Of a stretch of DNA of 64,000 bases, positions 41,185-49,666 are shown piece by piece. The DNA comes from Anaerobaca sp035448545 (GTDB lineage: Bacteria > Planctomycetota > Phycisphaerae > Sedimentisphaerales > Anaerobacaceae), in NCBI GenBank assembly GCA_035448545.1, contig DAOTJE010000006.1, forward strand, positions 62,001 to 126,000. Reading direction: 5' to 3'. Position 1 is the first letter of the stretch. Each line of letters starts with the position of its first letter. The notes under the pieces were generated by a model. It was not told the DNA's origin, searched no databases, and saw only the letters and a program-made list of their open reading frames with translations. The position numbers and the translations under genes are program-made.

Positions 41185-42399
41185 ATGGATGTCCGACTGA
41201 GGATATTGAAGTGCATCGCCGACCCGCGTTTCGGCGGGCCGCACCGTCTGAGCTTCGCGATCGCCGAACGCCTGCGGGCGGAGGGCATAGAGACCATCTT
41301 CCTCTTCGGCCCCGAGACGGATGAATCGGGTCCGGCCTGTCCGTTCGAGCATTTCCATCTAATGCACCTGCTCTTTCTCCGCCGCCGGTGCCCCATCCTC
41401 AATCTGCTCGCCTTCCTGCTCTGGCTTCCATGGAACATCCTGCGCATTCGCAAACTCATCCGATCCAGACGGATCGATGTCGTAGACGTGGACGGGGTGC
41501 TGAACGTGCCGCCGGCACTGACGGCCTGGTTGTGCCGCGTCCCGGTTCTTTGGTGCTATAACGACCATCTGCCCGGTGCGGTCAGACTCGTGCTTCTGCC
41601 TCTCGTGGCCCGGCTTGCGACCAAGGTTGTCATCCAGGGCGAATGCCTTCGCCAGGCCCGCACGGCTTCGCACCCGCTGTTGCGACAGAAGGCGGCGGTG
41701 CTCCACACCGGCACCGACACGACGGTGTTCGACCCGGACCGCTACGGCGCCGAGGTCCGCCGTCGCGTGCGAAGGCAGTGGGACATCCCACCGGGCAGCC
41801 CGCTCGTCGGCATCGTCGGCAATCTGAATCCCTTCAAAGGACACGGGGACTTCCTCCGAGCTGCGGCACAGATCAAGAAGCAGGTCCCTGACGCCCGGTT
41901 CATCATAGTGGGACGAAGACTGACGACCGCTCCCGGCTATTGGGAACGATTGCAGCAATTAACCGCCGCCCTGGGCCTCGAACACGACGTGATCTTTACG
42001 GGATTTCGTGACGACATTCCATCGATACTGGCGGCGCTCGACGTCTTCGTCCTGGCGTCGATTCGCGAGTCTTGCCCGAACGCGGTACTCGAAGCGATGG
42101 CCATGAAGGTGCCCGTAGTGGCTACCGACGTGGGCGCCGTCTCAGAGCTGGTCGCCGACGGCCGAACGGGCACCATCGTGCCGCCGCACAGCCCCGAAGC
42201 GATCGCCGCAGCGGTGCTCGAACACCTGGCGAGAACACCCGATCAGACCGAAGCCATGACCAGCGCCGCCCGCCGGCGTGTTCAGACAGAATTCTCTCTG
42301 GACCGAATCGCGCAGCGGCAACAGGAGCTTTATGCCACATTCGACCGGCGCCGGGCCCACCGGCCAACCGGCAACATGCCGGATGCCGAAAACGACTGA
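41185..42399 (+). CDS. GT4 glycosyltransferase (GT-B fold)
   Basis: 404 residues, 6 nt after the polymerase. GT-B enzyme of family GT4: N-terminal domain starting RILKCIADPRFGGPHRLSFAIAERLR, then the conserved ILHTG-like hinge VLHTGTDTTVFDP, VGIVGNLNPFKGHGDFLRAAA, RFIIVGRR, the VIFTGFRDDIPSILAALDVFVLASIRESCPNAVLEAMAMKVPVVATDVGAVSELV segment containing the EX7E motif, and GRTGTIVPPHSPEAIA. Retaining transferase that adds one sugar of the repeat unit at the cytosolic face of the membrane. It closes the first part of the polysaccharide operon. Confidence 0.92.
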   Translation: MDVRLRILKCIADPRFGGPHRLSFAIAERLRAEGIETIFLFGPETDESGPACPFEHFHLMHLLFLRRRCPILNLLAFLLWLPWNILRIRKLIRSRRIDVVDVDGVLNVPPALTAWLCRVPVLWCYNDHLPGAVRLVLLPLVARLATKVVIQGECLRQARTASHPLLRQKAAVLHTGTDTTVFDPDRYGAEVRRRVRRQWDIPPGSPLVGIVGNLNPFKGHGDFLRAAAQIKKQVPDARFIIVGRRLTTAPGYWERLQQLTAALGLEHDVIFTGFRDDIPSILAALDVFVLASIRESCPNAVLEAMAMKVPVVATDVGAVSELVADGRTGTIVPPHSPEAIAAAVLEHLARTPDQTEAMTSAARRRVQTEFSLDRIAQRQQELYATFDRRRAHRPTGNMPDAEND

Positions 42400-42407
42400 G
42401 GCCTCTC

Positions 42408-42436
42408 TTTACGGGCCCTTTTGCCGACGGTATACT
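42408..42436 (+). promoter_or_regulatory. Candidate sigma70 promoter for the SDR-GT2 pair
   Basis: TTTACG (42408-42413), exactly 17 nt, TATACT (42431-42436), right after the GT4 stop. The predicted leader of about 140 nt contains a 13-codon frame (GTG 42513 to 42554) behind GAGGAGG. Confidence 0.5.
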
Positions 42437-42584
42437 GTGGCGCTCGATTCCGCATCGGTCGGCTTGTGCGTGCGAGCCCGGTCTATGCCAAACGGTATCT
42501 GAGGAGGACTTCGTGCACAGCTTCCTCATCACGATATCGGCCGAGGGAGCATGATGTCGGCGTATTCGTCCGTCGGAGGCATGA

Positions 42585-43589
42585 ATGAAGGTCTTTATCA
42601 GCGGCGTCGCCGGCTTTCTGGGCAGTCATCTGGCCGACGCCTTTCTGGCTGAGGGCCACGAGGTTGTCGGATGCGACAATCTCACGGGTGGCTATCTCGA
42701 CAACGTCCCGACCGGCGTCGAGTTCCACCAGTACGACTGCACGTACCACAACTCGATGGTCAAGATCACCCGGGGCTGCGACGTCGTCTATCACTGCGCT
42801 GCCAGCGCCTACGAGGGACTGAGCGTCTTCAGTCCTTTCTTCGTCACCAAGAACATCGTTCAGGCTTCCGTCTCGATGATCAGCGCCGCGATCGCCAACG
42901 GCGTGCGTCGCTTCGTCTTCTGTTCGAGCATGGCGCGCTACGGGACTCAGGACACGGTGCCGTTCACCGAGGACATGGTTCCCAAGCCGCAGGACCCGTA
43001 CGGCATCGGCAAGCTCAGCTCCGAGGCCCTGCTGGAGAACCTCGCGGGCGTGCACGGGATGGAATACGTCATCGCGGTCCCGCACAACATCATCGGTCCC
43101 AGACAGAAATACGACGATCCCTATCGCAACGTCGTCAGCATCATGGTCAACCTGATGCTCCAGGGCCGCCAGCCGATCATCTACGGGGACGGCAACCAGA
43201 AACGGTGCTTCAGCTTCATTCAGGACGACGTGAAGATTCTCAAACGGCTGGCCACCGAGCCGTCCGTCAACGGTGAGGTCATTAACATCGGCCCGGACGA
43301 CGAGTTCATTACGATCCGCGCGCTGGCCGAGACCATTGGGGAGCTTCTGAACTTCGAGGTCAAACCCATCTACGTCCGAAGCCGGCCGCAGGAGGTGGTG
43401 CTGGCCAACTGCTCGGCCGACAAGGCCAGGAGGCTGTTGAACTACGAGACCCAGGTCAAGCTGCGCGACGGCCTGGCGGCGGTCATCGAGTATATTCGCC
43501 AGCGCGGCCCGAGACCCTTCAAGTACCACATCGACCTGGAGATCATCAACGACAAGACGCCGGACACCTGGAAAGACAAGCTCTTCTGA
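42585..43589 (+). CDS. NAD(P)-dependent sugar epimerase/dehydratase (extended SDR)
   Basis: 334 residues from ATG 42585, with CGGAGGC 5 nt upstream (a nearby ATG at 42581 is out of frame). Rossmann start MKVFISGVAGFLGSHLADAF with the GxxGxxG motif, VVYHCAASAYEG, the catalytic strand FVFCSSMARYG, and the active-site DPYGIGKLSSEAL in which Tyr and Lys form YxxxK. Acts on a nucleotide sugar, probably epimerisation of UDP-Glc(NAc) or formation of a 6-deoxy or branched precursor; which one cannot be read. C-terminal ~45 residues are longer than usual. Linked by 6 nt to a GT2 gene, so it may supply that enzyme's donor. Confidence 0.9.
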   Translation: MKVFISGVAGFLGSHLADAFLAEGHEVVGCDNLTGGYLDNVPTGVEFHQYDCTYHNSMVKITRGCDVVYHCAASAYEGLSVFSPFFVTKNIVQASVSMISAAIANGVRRFVFCSSMARYGTQDTVPFTEDMVPKPQDPYGIGKLSSEALLENLAGVHGMEYVIAVPHNIIGPRQKYDDPYRNVVSIMVNLMLQGRQPIIYGDGNQKRCFSFIQDDVKILKRLATEPSVNGEVINIGPDDEFITIRALAETIGELLNFEVKPIYVRSRPQEVVLANCSADKARRLLNYETQVKLRDGLAAVIEYIRQRGPRPFKYHIDLEIINDKTPDTWKDKLF

Positions 43590-43595
43590 GGTAAC

Positions 43596-44480
43596 ATGCG
43601 ATCTTCCATCTCCATCGTCATCGTCAGCTTCAACGTCGAGATGCTCCTGAAGGAGTGCATCGAGTCGGTCTATCGCGAGACGACAGAGGCGGCCTTCGAT
43701 ATCTGGGTGGTGGACAACCACTCCCGCGACGGCAGTGTCTCGATGGTCAAACAGAACTTCCCCGATGTTCACCTGATCGAGAACGATCAAAACGTCGGTT
43801 TTCCCAGGGCCAACAACCAGGCCATCGTCCAGTGCACTTCGGACTATATCCTGCTGCTCAATCCCGATACGGTCGTCCAGGACGGCGCGATCGACAAGAT
43901 GGTCCGCTTCATGGACGAACATCCGGACGTCGGTGTCTCGGGCTGTCGCGTCCTGAACGAGGACGGGTCGCTTCAACTGGCCTGCCGCCGGAGTATCCCG
44001 ACGCCACGAGTCGCATTTTATCGCCTCACCGGCCTGAGCCGTCTGTTCCCCCGCAGCAAGACGATGGCCCGCTACAATCTGACCTACCTCGACCCGAACA
44101 AACCCCATGAGGTCGATGCCGTCTCCGGGGCGTTCCTCGTGATCCGCAGGAGTGTCGTGGACGCCATCGGAGTGCTCGACGAGAACTTTTTCATCTACGG
44201 CGAGGACATGGACTGGTGCATCCGCGCCAAGAAGGCCGGGTGGAAGGTCATGTACTACCCGCACGCCCAGATCGTTCACTACAAGGGCGTGGGCTGCCGG
44301 ACCAATAACCGCAAGACGACGTACGAGTTCTATCGGGCGATGGTCCTGTTCCACAGGAAGCACTTCGCCCGCGAGTGCTCCTGGCTGACGAACCTGGTCG
44401 TGTACATCGGGATCTTCCTGACGGCGCTGCTCGCCTGGCGCCGCTGGCTCTTCAACGCCAAACCAAGCCCCGGCAAGTGA
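43596..44480 (+). CDS. GT2 glycosyltransferase, rhamnosyltransferase-like
   Basis: 294 residues; GAGGT is 4 nt before the ATG. GT-A fold: SISIVIVSFNVEMLLKECIESV, IWVVDNHSRDGSV, ENDQNVGFPRANNQAI, the metal-binding ILLLNPDTVV (D-x-D-like), VSGAFLVIRRSVVDAIGVLDENFFIYGEDMDWCIRAKKAGW with the catalytic ED, and YYPHAQIVHYKGVG. This set is shared with WbbL/RfbF-like rhamnosyl- and galactofuranosyltransferases. A C-terminal membrane helix (TNLVVYIGIFLTALLAW) anchors it. Together with the upstream SDR it forms a second small transcription unit of the locus, convergent with the GT-C gene. Confidence 0.9.
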   Translation: MRSSISIVIVSFNVEMLLKECIESVYRETTEAAFDIWVVDNHSRDGSVSMVKQNFPDVHLIENDQNVGFPRANNQAIVQCTSDYILLLNPDTVVQDGAIDKMVRFMDEHPDVGVSGCRVLNEDGSLQLACRRSIPTPRVAFYRLTGLSRLFPRSKTMARYNLTYLDPNKPHEVDAVSGAFLVIRRSVVDAIGVLDENFFIYGEDMDWCIRAKKAGWKVMYYPHAQIVHYKGVGCRTNNRKTTYEFYRAMVLFHRKHFARECSWLTNLVVYIGIFLTALLAWRRWLFNAKPSPGK

Positions 44481-44499
44481 CGAGCCGATAGACGAATCA

Positions 44500-46743
44500 T
44501 CACGGGCGTCTGCGGATCGTCAGTCGGCTGTCACCGTCGGAATCGAGCGGAGTGGAGAATGTCGGGACCCAGTCCGCCGGCGCGGCATCAGGTTCACCGG
44601 GGCAAGATACCGTGACGATGTAGTCCACCTCCCGCAGATCGACGGACTGCTCGTAGGGAACCTGCGTCCGCTCGGCATAGAAACCGATTCGACGGTCGGC
44701 CGCCGCGATCACCTCATCGGCCGTCGTGTGGTGCCGAAGCCAGCGGGCCGCTGCGAGGAAGGCCCGGTCCTTGTCGTTGCCGGGCGACAGGAGTTTGGGA
44801 ACGCAGACTCCCACGCCAATCGCGACGAGAAGGCAAAACCAGCGACGTTGCAGCGTCCGCTCGGGCACTGCCTGCCTGCTCTGCCGCGAGACGAGCCTGG
44901 CGAGCCAGTGCGCGATCACGTCGAGACCCACCGGTACGTAGCCCATGGTCAGGGCCACCAGTCCCAGGCTGTAGCGTCTGGACATGACCGGCTGAATGCA
45001 CAGATACCGGCCCAGCATCAGAAGCACATTCACAGACACAATGGCGAACATCAACGCCCGCTCGTACGCTCCGGCCTCGCGGCGCAGGCGGAACCACAGG
45101 CCCACGCACAGCGGCGCCAGGAAGTACTGCATCAGATTGTCGCCGATGCTGCGAAAGATCGAGTTCACCAGATGCCCGAACGCTTTCAGACTGCCCTGTG
45201 CAGATCCTGCCAATACCCCTGCGTGCATCGGCTGGGCGTCGCCCACATCGATTTGAACCAACTGGCAGCTTTGCAGCCGGCTGTCGTCCACGATGAGATT
45301 CAGTTGATGGAGGCCCCGCTGGTGCAATCCCGGCCGCCACCGAACGAGATTGCCTTCCACCGTCATTCCGGCCGGCGGCGCCGAGCCCGCATGCGCGTAC
45401 CACGCGAACGCGTCGCGCACGAGATTCTCGTCGCCTTCGACGGCCCACGTGCGCTCACCTGCCCGATCCCGGCACCGATAGACAGCGATCGCGTCGGCCG
45501 GCGGGCGGTCTTCGCCGAAGGCATAGAATGCGATGCCTTCGCTCTGCCATTGGTGCTCCGGCTCGCCCTCAACCACTGCTTTCCGCTGCGACTCCGAAAG
45601 GGTGTAGAAATGCCGGTCGAGCACTGGCGACCAGAACCCGTAGACCGGCAAGAGCCCCGGTGCCCCATTCGGCTCGGCATAGGCATAGCCGCCGATGCCG
45701 TCGTACTCCCACACGCCGGGGCGGTAGCGAGTCAGGAGCAGGCTCTTTTGGCGGTCGGAGATCGTCCAGAGGCTGTCACCTGTAGCGCTCAGGCAAAGCC
45801 GGTACACGGGGCGCGTACCGACGGGCACCGCGACAACAGAATACGTTATTGAGTCCCCGTCGGGGTCGAATGCCTCGATCGGTATCTCCAGACGCGCTCC
45901 GGCAGCAACCTCGAATCGCAACGGCTCGTAGCGGACGGTCCGGCCACCGACAGACGCGATGACCGGCGCCCGGTTGAACACGGGAGGGTCCAGCTTGCGA
46001 GCGGTCGGAAGTCCCGCCCACGCCACGTAAGGCGCCGCCGGAATCGCGAACCCCAGCAGCAAGAGCACGGCCGCTCCGATCGGGGTCCGCGCAGGTACCC
46101 CCGATCCCGGCGAACACCGAGATCGCGACTCCTTCACGACAACCCCCAGGCCGACGAGACCATAGACAATCAGTTGGGCACACTCCGGGCGGATCAGATA
46201 ACCCAGTCCCGTGTCGAGACCGATCAGCCCGAACAGCCACCATCGCCTGCGGCGAAGGGCCAGCACCGTGAGCCAGACGCCCAGGGCCAGGAAGAACAGA
46301 AACGGCCATTCTCGCAGCACGTCGCTGCCGTTGTGCGCCGGATACGGCAAGACGATCAGGATCAGGACGGCCCAGAACCCCCTTCGCGCGCCCACCAGCA
46401 TCCGGGTGAGAAGGTACAGCGGAATCAGCGCCAACAGCCTCAACAGGAGCGTCACAGCCAGCGAGGCAATGACCCAAGCCATGGGCGTATCGCCGGCCCC
46501 GAACAGGACCCCGACCCGATGGGCGACGTGCAGGAGAAACGGATAGCCCGCCGGGTACGTTTGTGCCGTGCGCAGGGGATCGTGCGAGAGAGTCCTCGCC
46601 ATGTTGATATAGAGGACGCCATCTCTGGAGATGAGTGGGGTGGCAACGGCCAGGTAGATTCCCAGTACCAGCGCCAGGACGACGAGCAAAGCAAGGTTCC
46701 GACCGTCGTGCTCAAGCGGTCCCTGGTCCTCCATCCCCTGCAT
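44500..46743 (-). CDS. GT-C membrane glycosyltransferase-like protein with nested Ig-like and DUF5648-like periplasmic insertion
   Basis: 747 residues. N-terminal half (about 15-245) and C-terminal part (about 535-680) are membrane helices of the PMT/ArnT GT-C fold; the first loop has SRDGVLYINMARTL, with the Asp-containing motif usual for catalysis. Between them about 255-505 is periplasmic: an Ig-like start (RYEPLRFEVAAGARLEIPIEAFDPDGDSITYSVVAVPVG) and end (WRPGLHQRGLHQLNLIVDDSRLQSCQLVQIDV), interrupted at 310-458 by three tandem repeats of the kind PVYGFWSPVLDRHFYTLS...SEGIAFYAF, as in DUF5648 lectin-like domains. A GT-C enzyme using a polyprenyl-linked sugar is likely. Start ATG 46743, AAAGGGCGG upstream; 15 nt after the DUF362 gene. 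Confidence 0.8.
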   Translation of the reverse strand: MQGMEDQGPLEHDGRNLALLVVLALVLGIYLAVATPLISRDGVLYINMARTLSHDPLRTAQTYPAGYPFLLHVAHRVGVLFGAGDTPMAWVIASLAVTLLLRLLALIPLYLLTRMLVGARRGFWAVLILIVLPYPAHNGSDVLREWPFLFFLALGVWLTVLALRRRRWWLFGLIGLDTGLGYLIRPECAQLIVYGLVGLGVVVKESRSRCSPGSGVPARTPIGAAVLLLLGFAIPAAPYVAWAGLPTARKLDPPVFNRAPVIASVGGRTVRYEPLRFEVAAGARLEIPIEAFDPDGDSITYSVVAVPVGTRPVYRLCLSATGDSLWTISDRQKSLLLTRYRPGVWEYDGIGGYAYAEPNGAPGLLPVYGFWSPVLDRHFYTLSESQRKAVVEGEPEHQWQSEGIAFYAFGEDRPPADAIAVYRCRDRAGERTWAVEGDENLVRDAFAWYAHAGSAPPAGMTVEGNLVRWRPGLHQRGLHQLNLIVDDSRLQSCQLVQIDVGDAQPMHAGVLAGSAQGSLKAFGHLVNSIFRSIGDNLMQYFLAPLCVGLWFRLRREAGAYERALMFAIVSVNVLLMLGRYLCIQPVMSRRYSLGLVALTMGYVPVGLDVIAHWLARLVSRQSRQAVPERTLQRRWFCLLVAIGVGVCVPKLLSPGNDKDRAFLAAARWLRHHTTADEVIAAADRRIGFYAERTQVPYEQSVDLREVDYIVTVSCPGEPDAAPADWVPTFSTPLDSDGDSRLTIRRRP

Positions 46744-46758
46744 AACCGCCCTTTCCGC

Positions 46759-47832
46759 TCAACTCAAGCCATAAGGCTCGACAAGTCTCTCGTGAGGCTT
46801 GAAGCGAAACTGACACTCCTCGGCCGGCGTGCCCAGGACAGTAACCTTTGAGAGATCGCCTTGCCCCATGCCTGCCTCGGCCAGCGACGTCAGGTACATG
46901 ATCTTGGCGGGGTCGAAGCCCATCAGTTTGGTCGTCAGCACGTCGAGTGCCAGCGGGTCGAGGCTGGCCAGCGCCACCCGTGCATCGACCGGCGTGCCGC
47001 TCACGGGACCGTTGCCCTCCATCGCCACGAATCCGTCGATCACACCCAGATCGGGATAGATTTCCTGGGCCAGGTGGAACATGTTAAAGTGGAGCAGCGC
47101 CTTGGGCGAGAAATTGTACTCCGCATGCATCAGCGGCTTGTCGTTGGTCTTGTAGTCGTTCAGCGGCGCCGCCAGCAGAACGTTCTTAAGCGACAGTGTC
47201 GTCACCGCCCGGTCGTGGGTCTTCATCCTGGCGGCCGAGATAACATAGGTGTTCGGGTCGAGGAGCGTCGAGATGATGCGGATCGGAGTGGGCTTGTGTC
47301 CTTTGCCGAAGATGTAGCGATATACCCACGGCTGCTCGTTCAGATCGATCAGCTTGACATTGTATTCTTTCTCCAGGGCCAGGTAGCCGTAGTTGACGTA
47401 GCCCTCGTGCGTCCCGCCGCCGAAGGCGGTCGATTCGCCGATGGTGATCTGCCCTTTGTGATGGGGCGTGAGAAAATCGAGGATGCCTCGTACCGCATCG
47501 ACGTGGGTTGCGCACAGCTCGCGACGCGTGCTGACGAAATTGGGCTTGATCAGGATCCTCTTGTCGCCAATGGAGGCCAGCACCTCGTCCTCAATGCTCT
47601 TGAGCGCCTGGTAAACGATGTCCCGCCGATCGTTGCCCTTGACCAGGCCGACCCTGGCGGGCGGCGCCGATCGCGCAAACAATGTTCCGCTAACTACTTG
47701 CGTCTGATCGACCTGAGATTGAGCCGGACCTGTCCCGCCTTTGACCCTCAACGGACCCAAGGCAGTCGCAGCCGCTCCAATCCCAAATCCCTTGAGGACC
47801 TGACGACGATTGAGATGGCGGCGATCTGTCAT
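46759..47832 (-). CDS. Tat-exported DUF362 domain protein
   Basis: 357 residues. N-terminal Tat signal NRRQVLKGFGIGAAATALGP (RR then a hydrophobic stretch) so it is exported folded, usually with a bound cofactor. The mature part is the DUF362 domain: RILIKPNFVSTRRELCATHVDAVRGILDFL, ITIGESTAFGGGTHEGYVNYGYLAL, YVISAARMKTHDRAVTTLSLKNVL, VIDGFVAMEGNGPVSGTPVDARVALASLDPLALDVLTTKLMGF. No ferredoxin CxxC set is attached, unlike some relatives. Role unknown; in other genomes the family sits near polysaccharide and redox genes. It is 15 nt before the GT-C gene, with GGAG upstream of its own ATG, so the two form an operon. Confidence 0.85.
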   Translation of the reverse strand: MTDRRHLNRRQVLKGFGIGAAATALGPLRVKGGTGPAQSQVDQTQVVSGTLFARSAPPARVGLVKGNDRRDIVYQALKSIEDEVLASIGDKRILIKPNFVSTRRELCATHVDAVRGILDFLTPHHKGQITIGESTAFGGGTHEGYVNYGYLALEKEYNVKLIDLNEQPWVYRYIFGKGHKPTPIRIISTLLDPNTYVISAARMKTHDRAVTTLSLKNVLLAAPLNDYKTNDKPLMHAEYNFSPKALLHFNMFHLAQEIYPDLGVIDGFVAMEGNGPVSGTPVDARVALASLDPLALDVLTTKLMGFDPAKIMYLTSLAEAGMGQGDLSKVTVLGTPAEECQFRFKPHERLVEPYGLS

Positions 47833-48310
47833 GGAAATCTCCTACCCTGTTTTGACTCGATCACGCTGAGCACCCATTCTACAGAACCGCCTCCGTTCCT
47901 GCAACCCTTGCATTCTGCGAAAGTTACGGCTGTGCGAGTGATATGATCCCGGATTGAGCAGGGAAGACCGCAGGCATGACAGACCAGTAGTCGGAGCGGC
48001 CTTCAGGGAATCGTCCTGGTCGCGATGAACGACGGCGACCGGTAAGGGGCAGGGGGCACCTCGGCTTGTCCGAAAGCCGTCGCTTCGGCCCACCTGTAAG
48101 TGCCCCCCGTTGCCCCCCACGTAAACCATAACAAACAAAGCCGCTACCGCCTCATATTCCAGCGTCACTCGTTCACGGATTATTGGTCGCAGGCAATCCT
48201 CCAGGGAGGGCGAAGCGCGCGCGAGACCACCAGGGATTCTGATGGTGCACGCCTCTGGTGGGTGGTCTTACCGCACGATCGGCGCCAAATACCCCGCACC
48301 GCGGCTGCTT
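47833..48310. other. Intergenic region with inverted repeats
   Basis: 478 nt between two minus-strand genes; no coding frame supported. It holds a strong inverted repeat (GGGGCAGGGGGCAC at 48046-48059 against GTGCCCCC...TGCCCC at 48100-48116) enclosing a smaller GGCTT/AAGCC hairpin, and GACCACCAG...CTGGTGGGTGGTC near 48222-48271. Confidence 0.55.
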
Positions 48311-49666
48311 TCAGATGGCGCGCAAGAGGTGGACGGCGGCTTTGGCGCCTCGAATGAAGCTGTCGAGGCTGAAGTGCTCGTTAGGGCCGTGCGGGTGGTC
48401 GCTGTCGAGGCCGAAGCCCATGAGCACGACGGGGCAGCGCAACTGCTCGACGAAGGTACTGACCACCGGGATGGACCCGCCGCAGCGAATGAACACCGTC
48501 TCGCGGCCGAAGCCTTTGCGAAGGGCCTCCTGGGCGGCGCGGATCACCGGCGTGTTCACGTCGAACAACACCGGCGGGCTCATGGCGCAGCCCGGAATCT
48601 CCAGGCGGACCGTGGCCGGACAGACGGCACGGATGTGCTCGAAGACCAGATCGCGAATCCTGGCCGGGTCCTGATGCGGCACCAGCCGCACGCTGACCTT
48701 GGCAGTGGCACTGGCCGGGATGATCGTCTTGGCCCCTTGGCCCTGATAGCCGCCGAAGATGCCGTTGACCTCGAATGTGGGACGGGCCCACAGCCGCTCC
48801 AACGTACTGTAGCCGGCTTCACCGTGGAGACGCGGGATATTCAACTCGCGGGCCAATGCCTGGTCGTCGAACCCCAGCTTGCGGAAGTTCTCGCGCTCCC
48901 AGTCTTCCAGCGGCGCGACGTCGTCGTAGAAATGCGGAACCAGCACCTTGCCCTCGGGCGACACGCAGGCCGCGAGGATCTGGGCCACGACCATCGCCGG
49001 ATTGGCGATGGCGCCGCCGTAGGCGCCGGAGTGGACATCGCTGCTCGGTCCCCTGACGGTGAACTCAAAGGTGAAGATGCCGCGCAGGCCGTTTGTGATG
49101 GCCGGGGTGTTCGCGTCGTACATCGTGCTGTCGGAAATGACCACCGCGTCGCAGGTCAACTCTTCCCGTGCCTGCCTGACGTAGCGAGGCAGCGCATCCC
49201 CGCCGGACTCCTCCTCGCCTTCGAGCAGAAACATCACCTCGCACGGTAGCTCACCCTCGGTCGCCAGCAGGCTCTCGACAGCCTTGACGTGGGCAAAGAG
49301 CTGGCCCTTGTCGTCGGTCGCGCCCCGGCCGTACAGGATGCCGTCGCGGATCGTCGGCTCGAACGGCGGCGTCTTCCACTCGCCCAGCGGGTCCTCGGGC
49401 TGCACGTCGTAGTGTCCATAGATCAGCACGCGACGGGGCTTCTTGCCCTTGGCGCACGCGCGCACGATCGGCTGGCCTCCGATATCGATGAGCTGCGCTT
49501 CGAGGCCCAGCTTGCGGAAGTGCTCCAACAGCCACTCGGCGCACGCGCGGGTGTCCTTATCGCGCGCCCGCTGCGCGCTGACGGAGGGAAACCGCATGAA
49601 TTGCTTGAGTTCTTCGATGAAGCGCGACTGGTTCGCGTCGATGTGCGCTTCGGCTCGATCTGTCAT
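48311..49666 (-). CDS. M20-family dipeptidase
   Basis: 451 residues. Zinc-dependent metallopeptidase of the M20A/CNDP type that splits short peptides. Zinc ligands and catalytic residues are readable: GHYDVQPEDP (His and the Asp two residues on), GRGATDDKGQL (bridging Asp), FLLEGEEESGG (catalytic Glu and ligand Glu), ISDSTMYD (Asp), and the C-terminal HGPNEHF (His). The dimerisation insertion contains SDVHSGAYGGAI. No signal peptide, so it is cytoplasmic. Its start overlaps the stop of the OPT transporter by 4 nt (ATGA), indicating coupled translation: imported peptides would be cut at once. Confidence 0.93.
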   Translation of the reverse strand: MTDRAEAHIDANQSRFIEELKQFMRFPSVSAQRARDKDTRACAEWLLEHFRKLGLEAQLIDIGGQPIVRACAKGKKPRRVLIYGHYDVQPEDPLGEWKTPPFEPTIRDGILYGRGATDDKGQLFAHVKAVESLLATEGELPCEVMFLLEGEEESGGDALPRYVRQAREELTCDAVVISDSTMYDANTPAITNGLRGIFTFEFTVRGPSSDVHSGAYGGAIANPAMVVAQILAACVSPEGKVLVPHFYDDVAPLEDWERENFRKLGFDDQALARELNIPRLHGEAGYSTLERLWARPTFEVNGIFGGYQGQGAKTIIPASATAKVSVRLVPHQDPARIRDLVFEHIRAVCPATVRLEIPGCAMSPPVLFDVNTPVIRAAQEALRKGFGRETVFIRCGGSIPVVSTFVEQLRCPVVLMGFGLDSDHPHGPNEHFSLDSFIRGAKAAVHLLRAI

